Shown here piece by piece: positions 47,800-59,000 of a DNA stretch of 64,000 nt. Position numbers and translations under genes: made by a program. The notes beneath the pieces are model-generated. The model worked only from the letters and a program-made list of their open reading frames with translations. It was not told the origin of the DNA and made no database searches. Source of the DNA: Botrytis cinerea B05.10 (taxonomy: Eukaryota > Ascomycota > Leotiomycetes > Helotiales > Sclerotiniaceae); assembly GCF_000143535.2 (NCBI RefSeq), contig NC_037319.1, forward strand, positions 992,001 to 1,056,000. The letters run 5' to 3'. Numbering within the stretch: the first letter of the stretch is position 1; each line of letters begins with the position of its first letter.

Positions 47800-48937
47800 T
47801 TCACGGGTGCTGTTCTTGGCAGCAAATATACGTGAGAATTAGGTTGATGAAGGACTAAAGGCTGGAGCCAATGGTGCTGGTGGTAGTGGTGTTAGATGAA
47901 GGTATACATACAGACTGAGAACGACCGTTGATGATTTTACAGAGCAAAATTTTAGCACAGCATAATTTTGGTACATATGTTGTGCTAGCACGAATTTTAC
48001 GGTGATGAGTATAGTTACAGAGTTGCTATCAATCAAGATAACTCGTTTCGTTTAATTCTACCATTATAAAAGTGTATCAAGGTGCCATCCGATGACGTGA
48101 AAGCGAGAGCTAGATCACAGAAACTGAGTTCAAAGTCCCGATGAAACTCTGAAGACGATAAGATTCTTTTGTTTTCGGAAAGAGTTGTTTTTGATATGGA
48201 TCTTTTGCTTTGGTCGTTCATGTTCAACTTAGCAAGACTTACCACAACATGTCTTCTCCATCAGTGCAATCCAAAACTTTTTTCAATCTTAGTACCAAAA
48301 ATTACTGCTCATCAACATTAGTTCGAATGTCAAAGAACCTTCTTGGAGGAATTTGTCTTTATATTTAGAAGGCGCTGACTAATCTCCTTTCCAAATCTGG
48401 AGTAAATTTGTTATCCTACAATTCTACTCATAAATCAATTCGAGGTACGCTGGCTGACATTTCCCTGCAGCAGAACCGCATCATCTCTAGTTTTCATAAG
48501 ATTTTCGTAAGACTGCCGATGCTGAAGCTGCAATCCGCGCTCTCAAAGCACAATTAGGTGCTCAACAAGTCAGCTTCGAGCAGCTATGTGAGACTCACAA
48601 AGATATAGAGACAAAGCTATAACAACTGCTGGATGGGTACAAGTCCAGATTTCTGGAGCTTGAGGGGAGAATATCAGGAGGCTGATAATCTACGAGGTAA
48701 AATGTATGAATGACGAAGGAAATTCTCAAAGACATGATGATCTCTTTATTAGTACCCATCAACATACTACACATATTCATTCTTGTTGAGAAGTTGAAAG
48801 ATGAACAGAATATCTTTATTGCGCTAGGTAACCGAAAGCAGGTAATTGTCAATTCTATCACCTTTGAGTATCTTAAGGAAAACAACTTCAATCCTTCTTC
48901 TCCTTCTTCTCCATCTTCCTCCATAAACTCCGTCAAA
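47800..48937. other. Intergenic with a coiled-coil relic
   Basis: Separates members E and F. Apart from the relic at 48518-48690, only short minus-strand frames (for example 48033-48245) with no domain are present. A CTT/TCC-rich leader precedes the ATG at 48938. Confidence 0.5.
48518..48690 (+). pseudogene. Decayed coiled-coil fragment
   Basis: In one frame the DNA reads DAEAAIRALKAQLGAQQVSF, then EQLCETHKDIETKL, a stop, QLLDGYKSRFLELEGRISGG and another stop. The heptad-like charge pattern matches the coiled coils of the neighbouring family, and the stops and lack of a start suggest a relic. It lies immediately upstream of family member F, consistent with tandem duplication followed by decay. 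Confidence 0.5.
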
Positions 48938-50380
48938 ATGAAGGTCCTCGAGCCCAGCACAGAGGCTTTGCTCGATGAAAATGCTAGATCCCAGTTGCTC
49001 TATGATCGCTATCACCAGCTCGCAGCTATCGATATCAGGAAGTCTCAAGGCTTAGTTTTGTACAAGCAAGAAATCGAAAAAATTGAGGTGCAAAAACCAA
49101 TCTATTACAAACGTATCAATCAGATGCGTGAGGTGAGATCGATCGCATTTACCTTACTTTCGGAATGTACTGACGCCGATCTAGAGGCTTTTCGGATCCT
49201 TGGATGATGACCAAAAAGTCTTGGGCCCAATTCAAGTCTCTCAAGGTGATATCAAAGTGACTTTGGGTACTGAAAATGATCAAAAGAACATCGACAATGC
49301 ATGGGAGGAGTATATGAAGCATGAGATCAATGGTCTTGTAGCCAAAGACGCTCATACAGCTTCTGCTGACGAAGGACAGAGGAAGGTAAGCATGAATGCA
49401 TCACTTTCAATTCACGACCTGGCACATAGAAACGAACTGATATCTGCTGTGTCATGTTACAGAAATTATTGAAGGATATAGAAATATTTCGAGGCTTCGG
49501 TTGGGCTGAAGAAAGCCACGGCAATATCTCTGCTTGTGATCCCGAATCAGCAGATTCTGCTTCTGACAAAATGGCGTCTCACAACATCAAACTCGAGAAC
49601 ACCAAAGGGAAATTGAGACACACCCAGGAAGATAACGCTTCTCTAGTCGCTGCAGAGGCTGAGAAAACTAGGGAGGTAAAAAATGCACTTGTATCTGCTC
49701 AGTCAATGCTCATCCAGGCAAACAAGAGAGTCGCACTACTAGAATTCACATTGAACAACAAAAATCACCCCATGCATGATGTTTTAACCTTTTCCTTCGC
49801 CATCAGCTTACGATTCTTCAACTTGTCGACCCGACACAATAATTTCGGTAACTTCACTCCCATTCCAGAGCGCGGGATCACAGATGTAGGGGCGATTGAT
49901 CGCGGTTCTGCTGCTGCACACAGTGGCAATGTCAGAGCTCACGCATACATGATCATCAAGGATTCTAACGGTCTCTTTAAGAACTGCGGTGAAATTTTCA
50001 AGGCTCATTATGCAGTTACACACGAGGAGGTATTCCAGAGCAAATTCGATAAGTACAGCATGGACTCTAAGAATACCGAGATCGCCAACTACAGAGGCTC
50101 TATGGTACACTGTATGTCATTCTCTAAGCTCACCCATGATTCAAACGGCGATAATCGATTCGAAACTCTCCGGAAGCAGTGCGAAGTGAAGTATCAGTCA
50201 CATCTCAAAAATTCGGCATCAGCAGCCGAGGCGCAGAAGAAGTTCGATAGCGATGGATCTGTGGGCGGAATGGTCATTGAGATGAAGAAGATATCGAAGC
50301 ATATTGCATGGCTGGAGAGAAAAAGAATAAAGGCTCAGTTTTCGGAAAGTGACAGTTATATAGATAGTGATAGTGACTAA
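48938..50380 (+). CDS. Family member F: three-exon coiled coil + RGSAAAH domain
   Basis: Model: join(48938..49132, 49185..49385, 49463..50380), 437 aa, both introns phase 0 with donors GTGAGA and GTAAGC. The start ATG at 48938 (MKVLEPSTEALLDE) is chosen over upstream frame extension because it opens a charged helix. A coiled coil at ~165-235 is followed by the shared domain: FSFAISLRFFNLST, DRGSAAAHSGNVRAHAYMI at ~278-296, FKAHYAVTHEEV. The block KNTEIANYRGSMVHCMSF and DNRFETLRKQCEVKYQ matches member E closely. The C-terminus ends in an acidic SDSD repeat (ESDSYIDSDSD). Function unknown. Confidence 0.82.
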
Positions 50381-51050
50381 GGGTTCAGTACAACCTCATG
50401 AGAATTGCGATGGCATCATCTAGAGATAAACTGGGCAAGGGTCGAGTGCTTCTTGTCGTAGACAGCCAATCTTGCGGGTATGAAACAGAAATAAGTGCAA
50501 TAGAATCTTTAGCTGCAGGAAACTATATTTATGGTTCCTTATCATAAAGAACAATTAAATGAAGCACAAATAAACATGTGGGCGACTAGAGATTTTGTGA
50601 ATGACTGCTCGTCTACTTTTGTGATATACCTATATTTTGTAACATGACTCTAGCACTGTTCAATTTTTGCCTGCCCATTGGAAGCTGGTTTCTTCTGGAT
50701 CTAAAGGTCTAAGTCACATCCTGTGTGCTTTCCAACTACCTCAATGATTTATTGACATATACAGTTGCTATGGTATGTCATTATGAAGATTTCTCAAGAT
50801 ACGGTCATAATGCACGCATTCAATAGCCGTACTTGGAAGCAGTAAGCAATATGCAGCAGTAGATCGCCCATTCTCTATGTATATAAGAGCCATGCAGGAA
50901 CTAAACCCAACTTCCTCTTTCTCACAGTATTTTTGACACCAGCTCATCGACAACAGTTCATCGACAACAGTTCATCGGTACCAACATATCGAGATCACCA
51001 TTTCGACATCGGTACTTTAATCACTAAATACCACGTTAAATCTCCACACC
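50381..51050. other. Intergenic with a short direct repeat
   Basis: Includes a tandem TCATCGACAACAGT repeat (two to three partial copies) at 50942-50980, just before the 5' UTR of member G. Confidence 0.5.
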
Positions 51051-52879
51051 ATGACTTTCCTCTGCTGTTCTACCAATAAGAAAGTCAAGGACACAAAATC
51101 CTCAATTCAAGAAGATATGAGAGTAAGTACCATCTCAAACTTGGCACAAAATCACAAATTTCCAATTTACCAATACTAACCTTTTTCCCAATCCAGAGAC
51201 CACTCGTCCTTCTTAGTCAAAACATTAGCCGCGCCAATCACCCTACTGAGAGACCCAGCTCTGACATAACCGACGAATCTAAGAAAGCCATATCTGCATT
51301 GATAAACCAACATGAGCAAGCAAAGACTGAACTCGAGAACCACAAATCATCCGAGTCAAGAATGAAGAATGAAGTCGAAGAGCTGCGCACACAGATCCAA
51401 GAGCTCCATGATACCGTCAAACATGACCAAGATGATCTGAGGGAATTGAACCGACTCATAGAGGGGGGCGTTCAAGAATCCTCTGCTACTTCCGATACAC
51501 AGGAAGCTCTTCTTGAAAAGCTAATCGCCAGAGAAGCTGTCATCGATCGAGAAATCTTCAATCTCCGGGACGATAAAGTCATTGCGAGAGCCGAACTATG
51601 GTTTTCCGCTGTAGGAAAAGTAGACGAGTCAATCGCGCATCCTGATCAAGCTAGCCGAGACAGGAGCCTAGCAATGCGCAAGGAAATGTACATTAGGACC
51701 AAACGTTCTATTGCTCATGAGACAAAAGCTGCGTTTATATCAGCAAAAGAGGATATCCACAAGCAGAAACTCGAAATATCGCGCGATGACAGTGTAGAAG
51801 GACATGTACCACTTGCGCCTCCTTCTCCTATCTCCATGGATAGCGATCAAATCTCATTTGTAGCAGGAAGTTCACTTGGTGATCCTTTCGTCGAGAATGC
51901 TCTACAAAACCGAGATACCTCTTGGGGTACAATCAATATCGACGGAGCAGATTCCTCCATTGTACTGAGCCAAACCTTTGATGAGGATAACCAGGCAGTT
52001 GCAGACAGTCATAGGGCAACAATTGAAGAGAATCAATCCCTCAAACTTCAAATCCAAACTACTGAGCGGAAACTCCAAGAATGGGAGGGAAATTTCGATC
52101 GCTTTAAACTCGAAACCCGAGCCACTATTGAGAGACTAGCTTCCGAGGTCTCGCTTAGTGAAGAGGCTCTTGAGGCTTATAGAAACGTTATGGAAGACGC
52201 CGATGAAGCTCGTGGGCAACTAGAACATGATCTAGCACAGATAGAAGAAGATAAAGCCCGTCTTTGTGTTATAGTTGAAGAAGTTGGTCTTCCTATATTA
52301 GCACGAAATGCAGAGAACATGAAGAGAATCAAGCGCGATGGCGTTTTTACATCACTCGGTATCAGTCATATTCCATTCAACGAACTCCTTGTGCACAACG
52401 GAAACTATGCCGCAACTGGAGGTCACATCGATGCACATTTTGCATCTATGCTTTTGTGCGAGCAGGAAGTTGTGAGTGGCCCTGTCATCAGTCACGAAAT
52501 GTTTCTCAACATTTATGGCGTTTCTGTTGGTGAATACCGTCACTTGTATAAAGTGTCGGACAGACTGGACGAGATGTTCAATATGCATGCAATGCTTGTT
52601 GAATCTGGTTCTTTTACTGAAAAGACACTCTCTGAGACTCGAGACTCTTTGTTTCAGAATTTGTTCACGCAGGGTTTGCTTCAATTCGAAACAATTGACG
52701 CACTTGACATGGCAGAGAAAGGTCGTATCTTCGATGGGCAGGATGGGGAGGACCAAATTCAAACATTCAATGAAATGTTAGATATTGTGAAGGATATCAA
52801 GCGAATGCAGAGCGATGCAAAATTGGAATCGGTTTCTGAGCAATCGATTTCGGAGCAATCGGTTTCTGATCCTGACTAA
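51051..52879 (+). CDS. Family member G: divergent coiled coil + HNGNYAATGG domain
   Basis: Model: join(51051..51122, 51197..52879), 584 aa, phase 0 intron (GTAAGT...CCAG). The 24-codon first exon MTFLCCSTNKKVKD has adjacent cysteines next to lysines, which could be palmitoylated and membrane-tethered (inference). Coiled coils lie at ~55-105 and ~265-360. The C-terminal domain is recognisable but divergent: VGLPILARNAENMKR, HNGNYAATGGHIDAHFASML near 424-443, MFLNIYGVSVGEY. The tail ends with three repeats of the type SVSEQS/ISEQS/SVSD. Function unknown. Confidence 0.82.
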
Positions 52880-53513
52880 ACCAATCTGCATATATCATGA
52901 GATCTATGTAGATTCTTTCGAACGCTGTTGAGTCTCTCGTCTAACTCTGGTTGGGGAAATAAAGCATGAAAGCTAGTACTAGCAAAATAATAATACAAGG
53001 TCATCCAGAATAATAGCAACACTTGATTACAATGCGCATATTTTCCAGAAACGTGAATGTTTCAATTGTAATAATAAGTGAATATTCTTCGAATTATCTG
53101 ATTACCTACTTGAAGCTGGGACCGCAAGGCTGTTGAACCAAGTGAGAGTGTGCCATGTCCTCCTATCCTATGTAAATGACTTTGTTTTTAACAATTAACG
53201 AAAGATCTAGAAGTAATAGGCAACGACACAGTAAAAAAAATCCAGAATTACTACAAATTTCCAGCTATTATCCAACTAAGTGATGTTTCAGCTTCTCCTT
53301 CAACTTCAAGAGGACCAGCGCCTCTTCTCTGGCTACAATGATATATACAGATACTCTCTAAAAGAATTCTCGCTTAGAATTTTTTTGGAACTATATCCCA
53401 CACGCGACTTTGTAACCAAAACAAACTTTCCTTTCCTCCCACAACAACTTCTGCTTACTTTTCATTTTCCTAAAATCTTTGATTCTCGGGATTCAGCGTG
53501 TCATTCCGCGACC
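52880..53513. other. Intergenic
   Basis: About 630 bases between members G and H; the part nearest 53514 is the presumed 5' UTR and promoter. Confidence 0.5.
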
Positions 53514-54850
53514 ATGGGCGCTCAAGTTATTCCACCAGAGACTACCAGTACCGCTCTTGTAGTGAGCAAGCCTCAAAACACAAATGGTCCTAGAGTGAAA
53601 GATCTTATTCTGATGTTTGAAAAGCTTGGAAAAGAAATCATCTATCTTTGCGAAAGGAAGCACGAGGAGAATATTCAAAGAGCTCTTCCCGAGAAGGAGA
53701 GGGCTTTCACTGATTATCTTTCATCGAAATTTTCTGTAAGTGAAAGTCATCATTTTCTTTCAAAGTTTTGCCCTATCCACTAACAGCCTTGGTTAGGAAA
53801 TTGCCGACAATGCCAATGTGAAGATTCAAGAAATGATCGCCGAACTGGGTCTCGATCTGCCACTGGAGAAACCGAGAGAGATCTCTGTTACACATATTGA
53901 TGAAAACAATCAAAAGTTCATTACCGCAGAAAGGGAGATTAATGCCATCCAGAAGGAACATTTGAGGAGGAATTTCGACGTGAGAAATGATAAAGCTCCA
54001 CGAGATAAACAAGGCTAACTTTTACAAGGAATTTAATCTTGGAGTTTCTACCATTCTTGAAATTTCCGCTATTGAGACAGCACCCTCATTCATCCAACTT
54101 GCAGAGAGCCCGGATGACACAGTCGAAATTGCGCATAGTCATGAAGAAAATTGCTCTCTCAAGAAAGCACTTGAAGACTCAAGACAAACTCTGGTCAAAT
54201 TGAAAGCTGAAAAAGAGGATGAAAATGACGTTCTCAAAAGACAAATTCAACATTACAAAGTGATCGCGAAGTCTTGTTCTCGTGTCCGTCGCGGATTCTA
54301 CAATTCTGGACGCCGTTTCTACCAAGATGGTGAATTCCATAACGTCGAAGGCCGCGCTCCAGCCCTGAGAGAGGTGAACGATCGTCGGAATGATGCATGT
54401 CATAGAGGAGACATCGCGACCGATTATGCGCTGTTCAAGGTTGATCTGGATCATACTGGTTGGAATGTCACAGGCCAGTATTATGTTGATTTTACCAATT
54501 CGTATCACGTCACACCTCACGAATGGGGAAAGATTTACTCAGTCTCCAGATCTGATCCCCACCCGGTTCTTATTGAGGTCTTGAACATGAACGCAACCTT
54601 ATATCACTGCTACTCCAACACGAAGTACAGCCATTGCAAAGCGGATGACGACCATTTCAACGAACAATTCGCAAAGCTTTTCGCTAAATTCAAGCACCTG
54701 TTGGAAAAGATAGACCATTCACAAGCGATCGACCGATACAAATACCTGGTGATTTTTATCAAGAATGCCGCGAAAGAGCGGAAGGTTATGGAGGAAATAG
54801 TTGGAAAAACTATTGCACGCGAGAGAGCTCGGAACTTCAATCGAGCCTGA
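53514..54850 (+). CDS. Family member H: three-exon, RRNDACH domain
   Basis: Model: join(53514..53735, 53797..53979, 54029..54850), 408 aa, both introns phase 0. The second intron contains a GCTAAC branch-site and ends ACAAG, joining NFD|EFNLGVSTILE. Exon 1 starts MGAQVIPPETTST and is helical from ~27. A short coiled coil at ~170-205 precedes the domain: SCSRVRRGFYNSGRRFY, then RRNDACHRGDIATDYALF at ~254-271, with R-x4-H spacing. It continues with YYVDFTNSYHVTPHEW, VLIEVLNMNATLYHCYS and DDDHFNEQFAKLFAKFKHL, which weakly parallel the extra block of E and F. Basic C-terminus. Function unknown. Confidence 0.82.
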
Positions 54851-56048
54851 TCAATTTTTTCACGTAGGCTTTGAAGAATGAGTCGATAGAACACAGAAGG
54901 CTTTTAATTATCGATGACAATATTTTTTAGATGGTGGAAGTTACTCGGCACAAAGCTGGCATGCTTTTTTTTCTTCTTTTGTTTAAATGGATAGTCCCTA
55001 GTTCCTGGAACCAAACCATTCATTGCAGCGAACGTACAGACGGCATGCGTTTTACCACATTAACTTGTACCGAATTAGTTTAATACGAAACAGAAAATCG
55101 AAATTCATTCAAAATGAAACTGCAGAATATTAAGGAAGCCCGACTTCCAAACATAGACACACGCATGCATCAACCGTGACTATTGCCACGGCGATGAATT
55201 CAGGATCTCTGGTACCCTAGATCGGACTTGCCTTCAGATGTACATCGAAAAGTCAATCCTTCTGCTCATCAATCCCTCCAATCTCCTCTCACCACTTCCC
55301 CTATAATCCCATCTCCCATTAAAACATATATACATGCACACACAGCAATAACAAATTCAATTCTATTCAATATCACTACCCACTACCCAAAATATAATAA
55401 AATTTGTTCCTCCTTCTCCTCCCACAGACTCCCCACACATCTACTCAAACATAATCTCTAATCTATTTTATCCTCAATTTCTTATTCATTCATTCATTCA
55501 TTTATACCCAGGTACTTATTATGTTTATCGTACCTTCTACCTCTTCGACCTCAACAATAAATATATTTTAACTATATAACCTAGACCTATCCCACTTTCC
55601 CCTCCTTACTCGTTTTTTTATTACAGCAAATAGGTACACCTCACTGATAGACCCACTCTGCGTTCCGGTCACTTACGCTTAGCTGATGAACGCTAAATAT
55701 ACTGCTAATGGATAGATAGATAGATGATATTCAAAGGAAGGCTTTAGATTATATTCTCCTAGTCACAAATACAGAACAAGATCGTATATGATATACCAAA
55801 CAATGAGTACCGTAAAACATAATCATCTATCATACGAAAGTAATACACATAGACAAACACGCACGCTTCAGCCCTCACAACCTTAGGATAGCTTATACAA
55901 CAAAATACATCTCCTTATGCTATCAATTGTTTGCTCAAGCAGCCTGTAATGATAATAAGACCTACTGAACGCCATGCTTAATTTTCAATGCATCCAGCCT
56001 CTCAATATTCCAAACGATCCCTCGTCGCTATTTTCCGGTATAACGCTC
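54851..56048. other. Convergent intergenic region
   Basis: About 1.2 kb between member H and YTA7. AT-rich with GATA repeats near 55710-55726 and ATTC repeats at 55485-55502; no gene seen. It marks the return to conserved genes. Confidence 0.5.
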
Positions 56049-59000
56049 CTACTGAGTCGAACGAGGCGAATCCGGGTCTTCTTGACTTGGTTTGCCAACC
56101 TTTTGCATTGCCTCGATATCCAATATTGTATCATTGAATACTCTGGTCAATCCGACACAAATTGTACTTCTGTTCCACTCCCCTCTCATCTTCCATATAT
56201 AGTCCATTAACTCACGATATATTTGTTCCAATTGTTCAATTGAACAACCACTTGATCCGTCGGTAAGTTTGTCCAGTAATTCATTCGCAAGAAATTCATT
56301 AAAGATGTATGTCTTTTGAGAAGATGATTGCGTAGAGCTGGCTTCAATAAGCGAATCGTCCGTCACGCCGTTATCTTGGGAATTTCGTGAAGGAGCATTG
56401 AAGGGTGGGACAGGCGGTTTATCTTGTGAATTGCGTGTACTTGGCGTCTGAGATGGAAACCCGAGATGACCGCGCGCAAGGGCATGAGCTTGTGAATGAA
56501 GCCATTCATCATTGCTACTTCTTTCTCCCTCAGCTACATTTGTGTTTTGCGTACTTGGGTTCTGTGAGTACCTCTGTGTGTCCAAAAGATCAGCATCGTG
56601 TCTCTGCCCATCTATCGGACTCGAGGCGCCAGGGCGAGTCCCATTTGTAGCCTGTGTACTCCAATTTGCCGAGGTTCTCTTTGAAGTCGTTCCATCCGAT
56701 GTTTTCTTTCCGGAACTTGTTGGAGAAGCATTGTTCATCAGTGCGCTTATGGGTGTGTCATGTGAAATTTCCTGCCAACCAGACCGCTGAGAATTGAATC
56801 CAGTAGCAACATTCGACATGCTCGATGGTGCCATTGCTGATTTCGGTGGCCATTGCTGACGCGGTAGAGCAGGAGAACTCTGGGAATAATCCGAGGCGTT
56901 GTCGTTTGTCCCACTCATCAAAGAATCTTCGCCACTTGCTCGAGACGGAACAGAAGATCCGTTGATGAAAGATCGTTGGATGGTGGTATTCTGCTCAATG
57001 CTTCCTTGAGTGATATCGGGGTTGAATGCTTGGAAAGGTGGAACAGCAGAACCAGGGCGTCTACCAGGGATAACTTGGTTCAAGTTTATTGCTCCAGAAG
57101 AATTGGATCCCAAGCCGAATTCCTCCGAGAAAATATCCGAACGCACTAGATCTGTCCCGACGATCCCTTGAGCCTTCTTTCCATATTTTAACTTTATTTC
57201 CTTGGCTCGTTGTAGCTGGCGCTGGTGTAAATTCTCACAATCTGCGAACTTAGGATCTTGCTCGTACGCGTAAAGGTCAACTTCAACATTAGCAAGCATT
57301 TCCTTAGCCCTCAGCAAACGATCTTTGTCGCCAATAGCTTTGGAATCTCTAACAAGAGTTTTAATATCGAATACGAAATCCTTTGGTCGAGCGTAAAAAC
57401 CATTAACTAATCGCTCCTCGATCGTAGTGGTATCTAAATTGTAATATATCTTTCCACTCGCAGTTTCACGAAGACATTTGTGTCCTTTTTTGTCAAGAGC
57501 CAACTCAAATGGTCGGAATTGAGGTATGTCTGGTTGGACGTAGTTGGGATCTTGCTCATCAAAAAGGTATTGGAACTGACTGTTCTGAAGAACTGGCGTT
57601 CGGAACTTCCTGTACTTTCTATGGATTTGATCCATGATGGGTTGAATTTGTACCTTTAAAAGATTCAATATGTGGAGATCAGCCTTCAATCGTGCCTTGA
57701 TTTCCTCTTTGGAAGGTCCTTTTGGTGGCGGTGGTGGTGGGGCCAGCTCGAGCGGTTCAAGCTTACGCTTCTTACGATTGGCTGGGTCAGGAAATTCGTT
57801 TGGTGTTTTGCTCAAATACGAAATAATGGTCTGAAAGAATTCCTTTCTTAACTCCTGTGGATTTTGTTAATGGTTTGCTAACAACAGCCATACAATTCTA
57901 CTTACATTCCGTGGTCGATTGATTGTGAAGCGATTACGTCTTGAAAAGCCAAATATATCACGCAGCATATTTGGATTATGCTCATCCGAACCAGTGTTTG
58001 TTATACCGAGAACTAAAACAGGATCTGAAGATGGGATCGCATTGAGCAAGCCCAGGAATGTGGTAATCACATTTTCTGGAAGAGTGCGATACCAAGTATC
58101 AATAGCTGGCAGATAAATAACACTTGGTTTATGGCGTTTGACTTCTGCAAATAATTGAACGATAGCTGTCTCCGCGGACTAATTTTACGTCAGCATACAA
58201 ATCAAAAAAAAAATCAAAAAAACAATGGAAATGAATACATACCCTAGTCGAATCCAGATATATAGTTGGAAGGTCAAAACTCTGAACATGTAGTCCCTCG
58301 AAATGGTTCAACAAAGCACCCCCAATGTATGCTTGTCCCATGCCAGGCTCACCGTCAATGAGTAATCTTGGGCGGAATACTCGTGACTTCTCAAATTCCT
58401 GTGCCATTTCTTCTCTACTAAATCCTCCATCCTCGTCTTCGTATTGTTCATACATTGCTTCCTCCAAGGCAGTTGTCTTCTTTTTAATGGGAATTAAATT
58501 ATCAACAATGTCTTCGATGGATTTGAGTTGGTCTCGAAGGAGAGGCTCAACATTCTTCGGCAATGGTTTGGCTCCCGAAGAAGTTGAACGCTCAGATGAT
58601 GGTACAATCTTCTTGACTGAGATCATGAAATCCTTGGCCGTGACCTTAATTTTCGAGGTGTCCACCTTGAGCTTATCGTTAGAAGAATAGATTTGAGGAT
58701 ATGAACGTTGGATCGAATTGAGAGCAGCTTGCGTACACAAAGCACGAAGATCAGCACCACCGTATCCCTTAGTAACTTGAGCTAAAGAAGTCTTGAAATT
58801 ATCATCAATACCCCAATCTTTTGTATGGATGTTGATGATTGATTTTCGACCCTCGATATCAGGCAATGGAAAATAGAATTCTCGATCGAATCTACCTGGT
58901 CTTCTTAAGGCTGGGTCAATGTTATCGGGTCTGTTTGTTGCTCCAATAACGATGACTTGTCCTCGACCATCCATACCATCCATAAGTGCCAAAAGCGTAG

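Noticed and set aside
57867..58116. Separate small frames between the two large YTA7 frames
   Set aside because: The minus-strand one is the middle exon of YTA7; the plus-strand one is its shadow.
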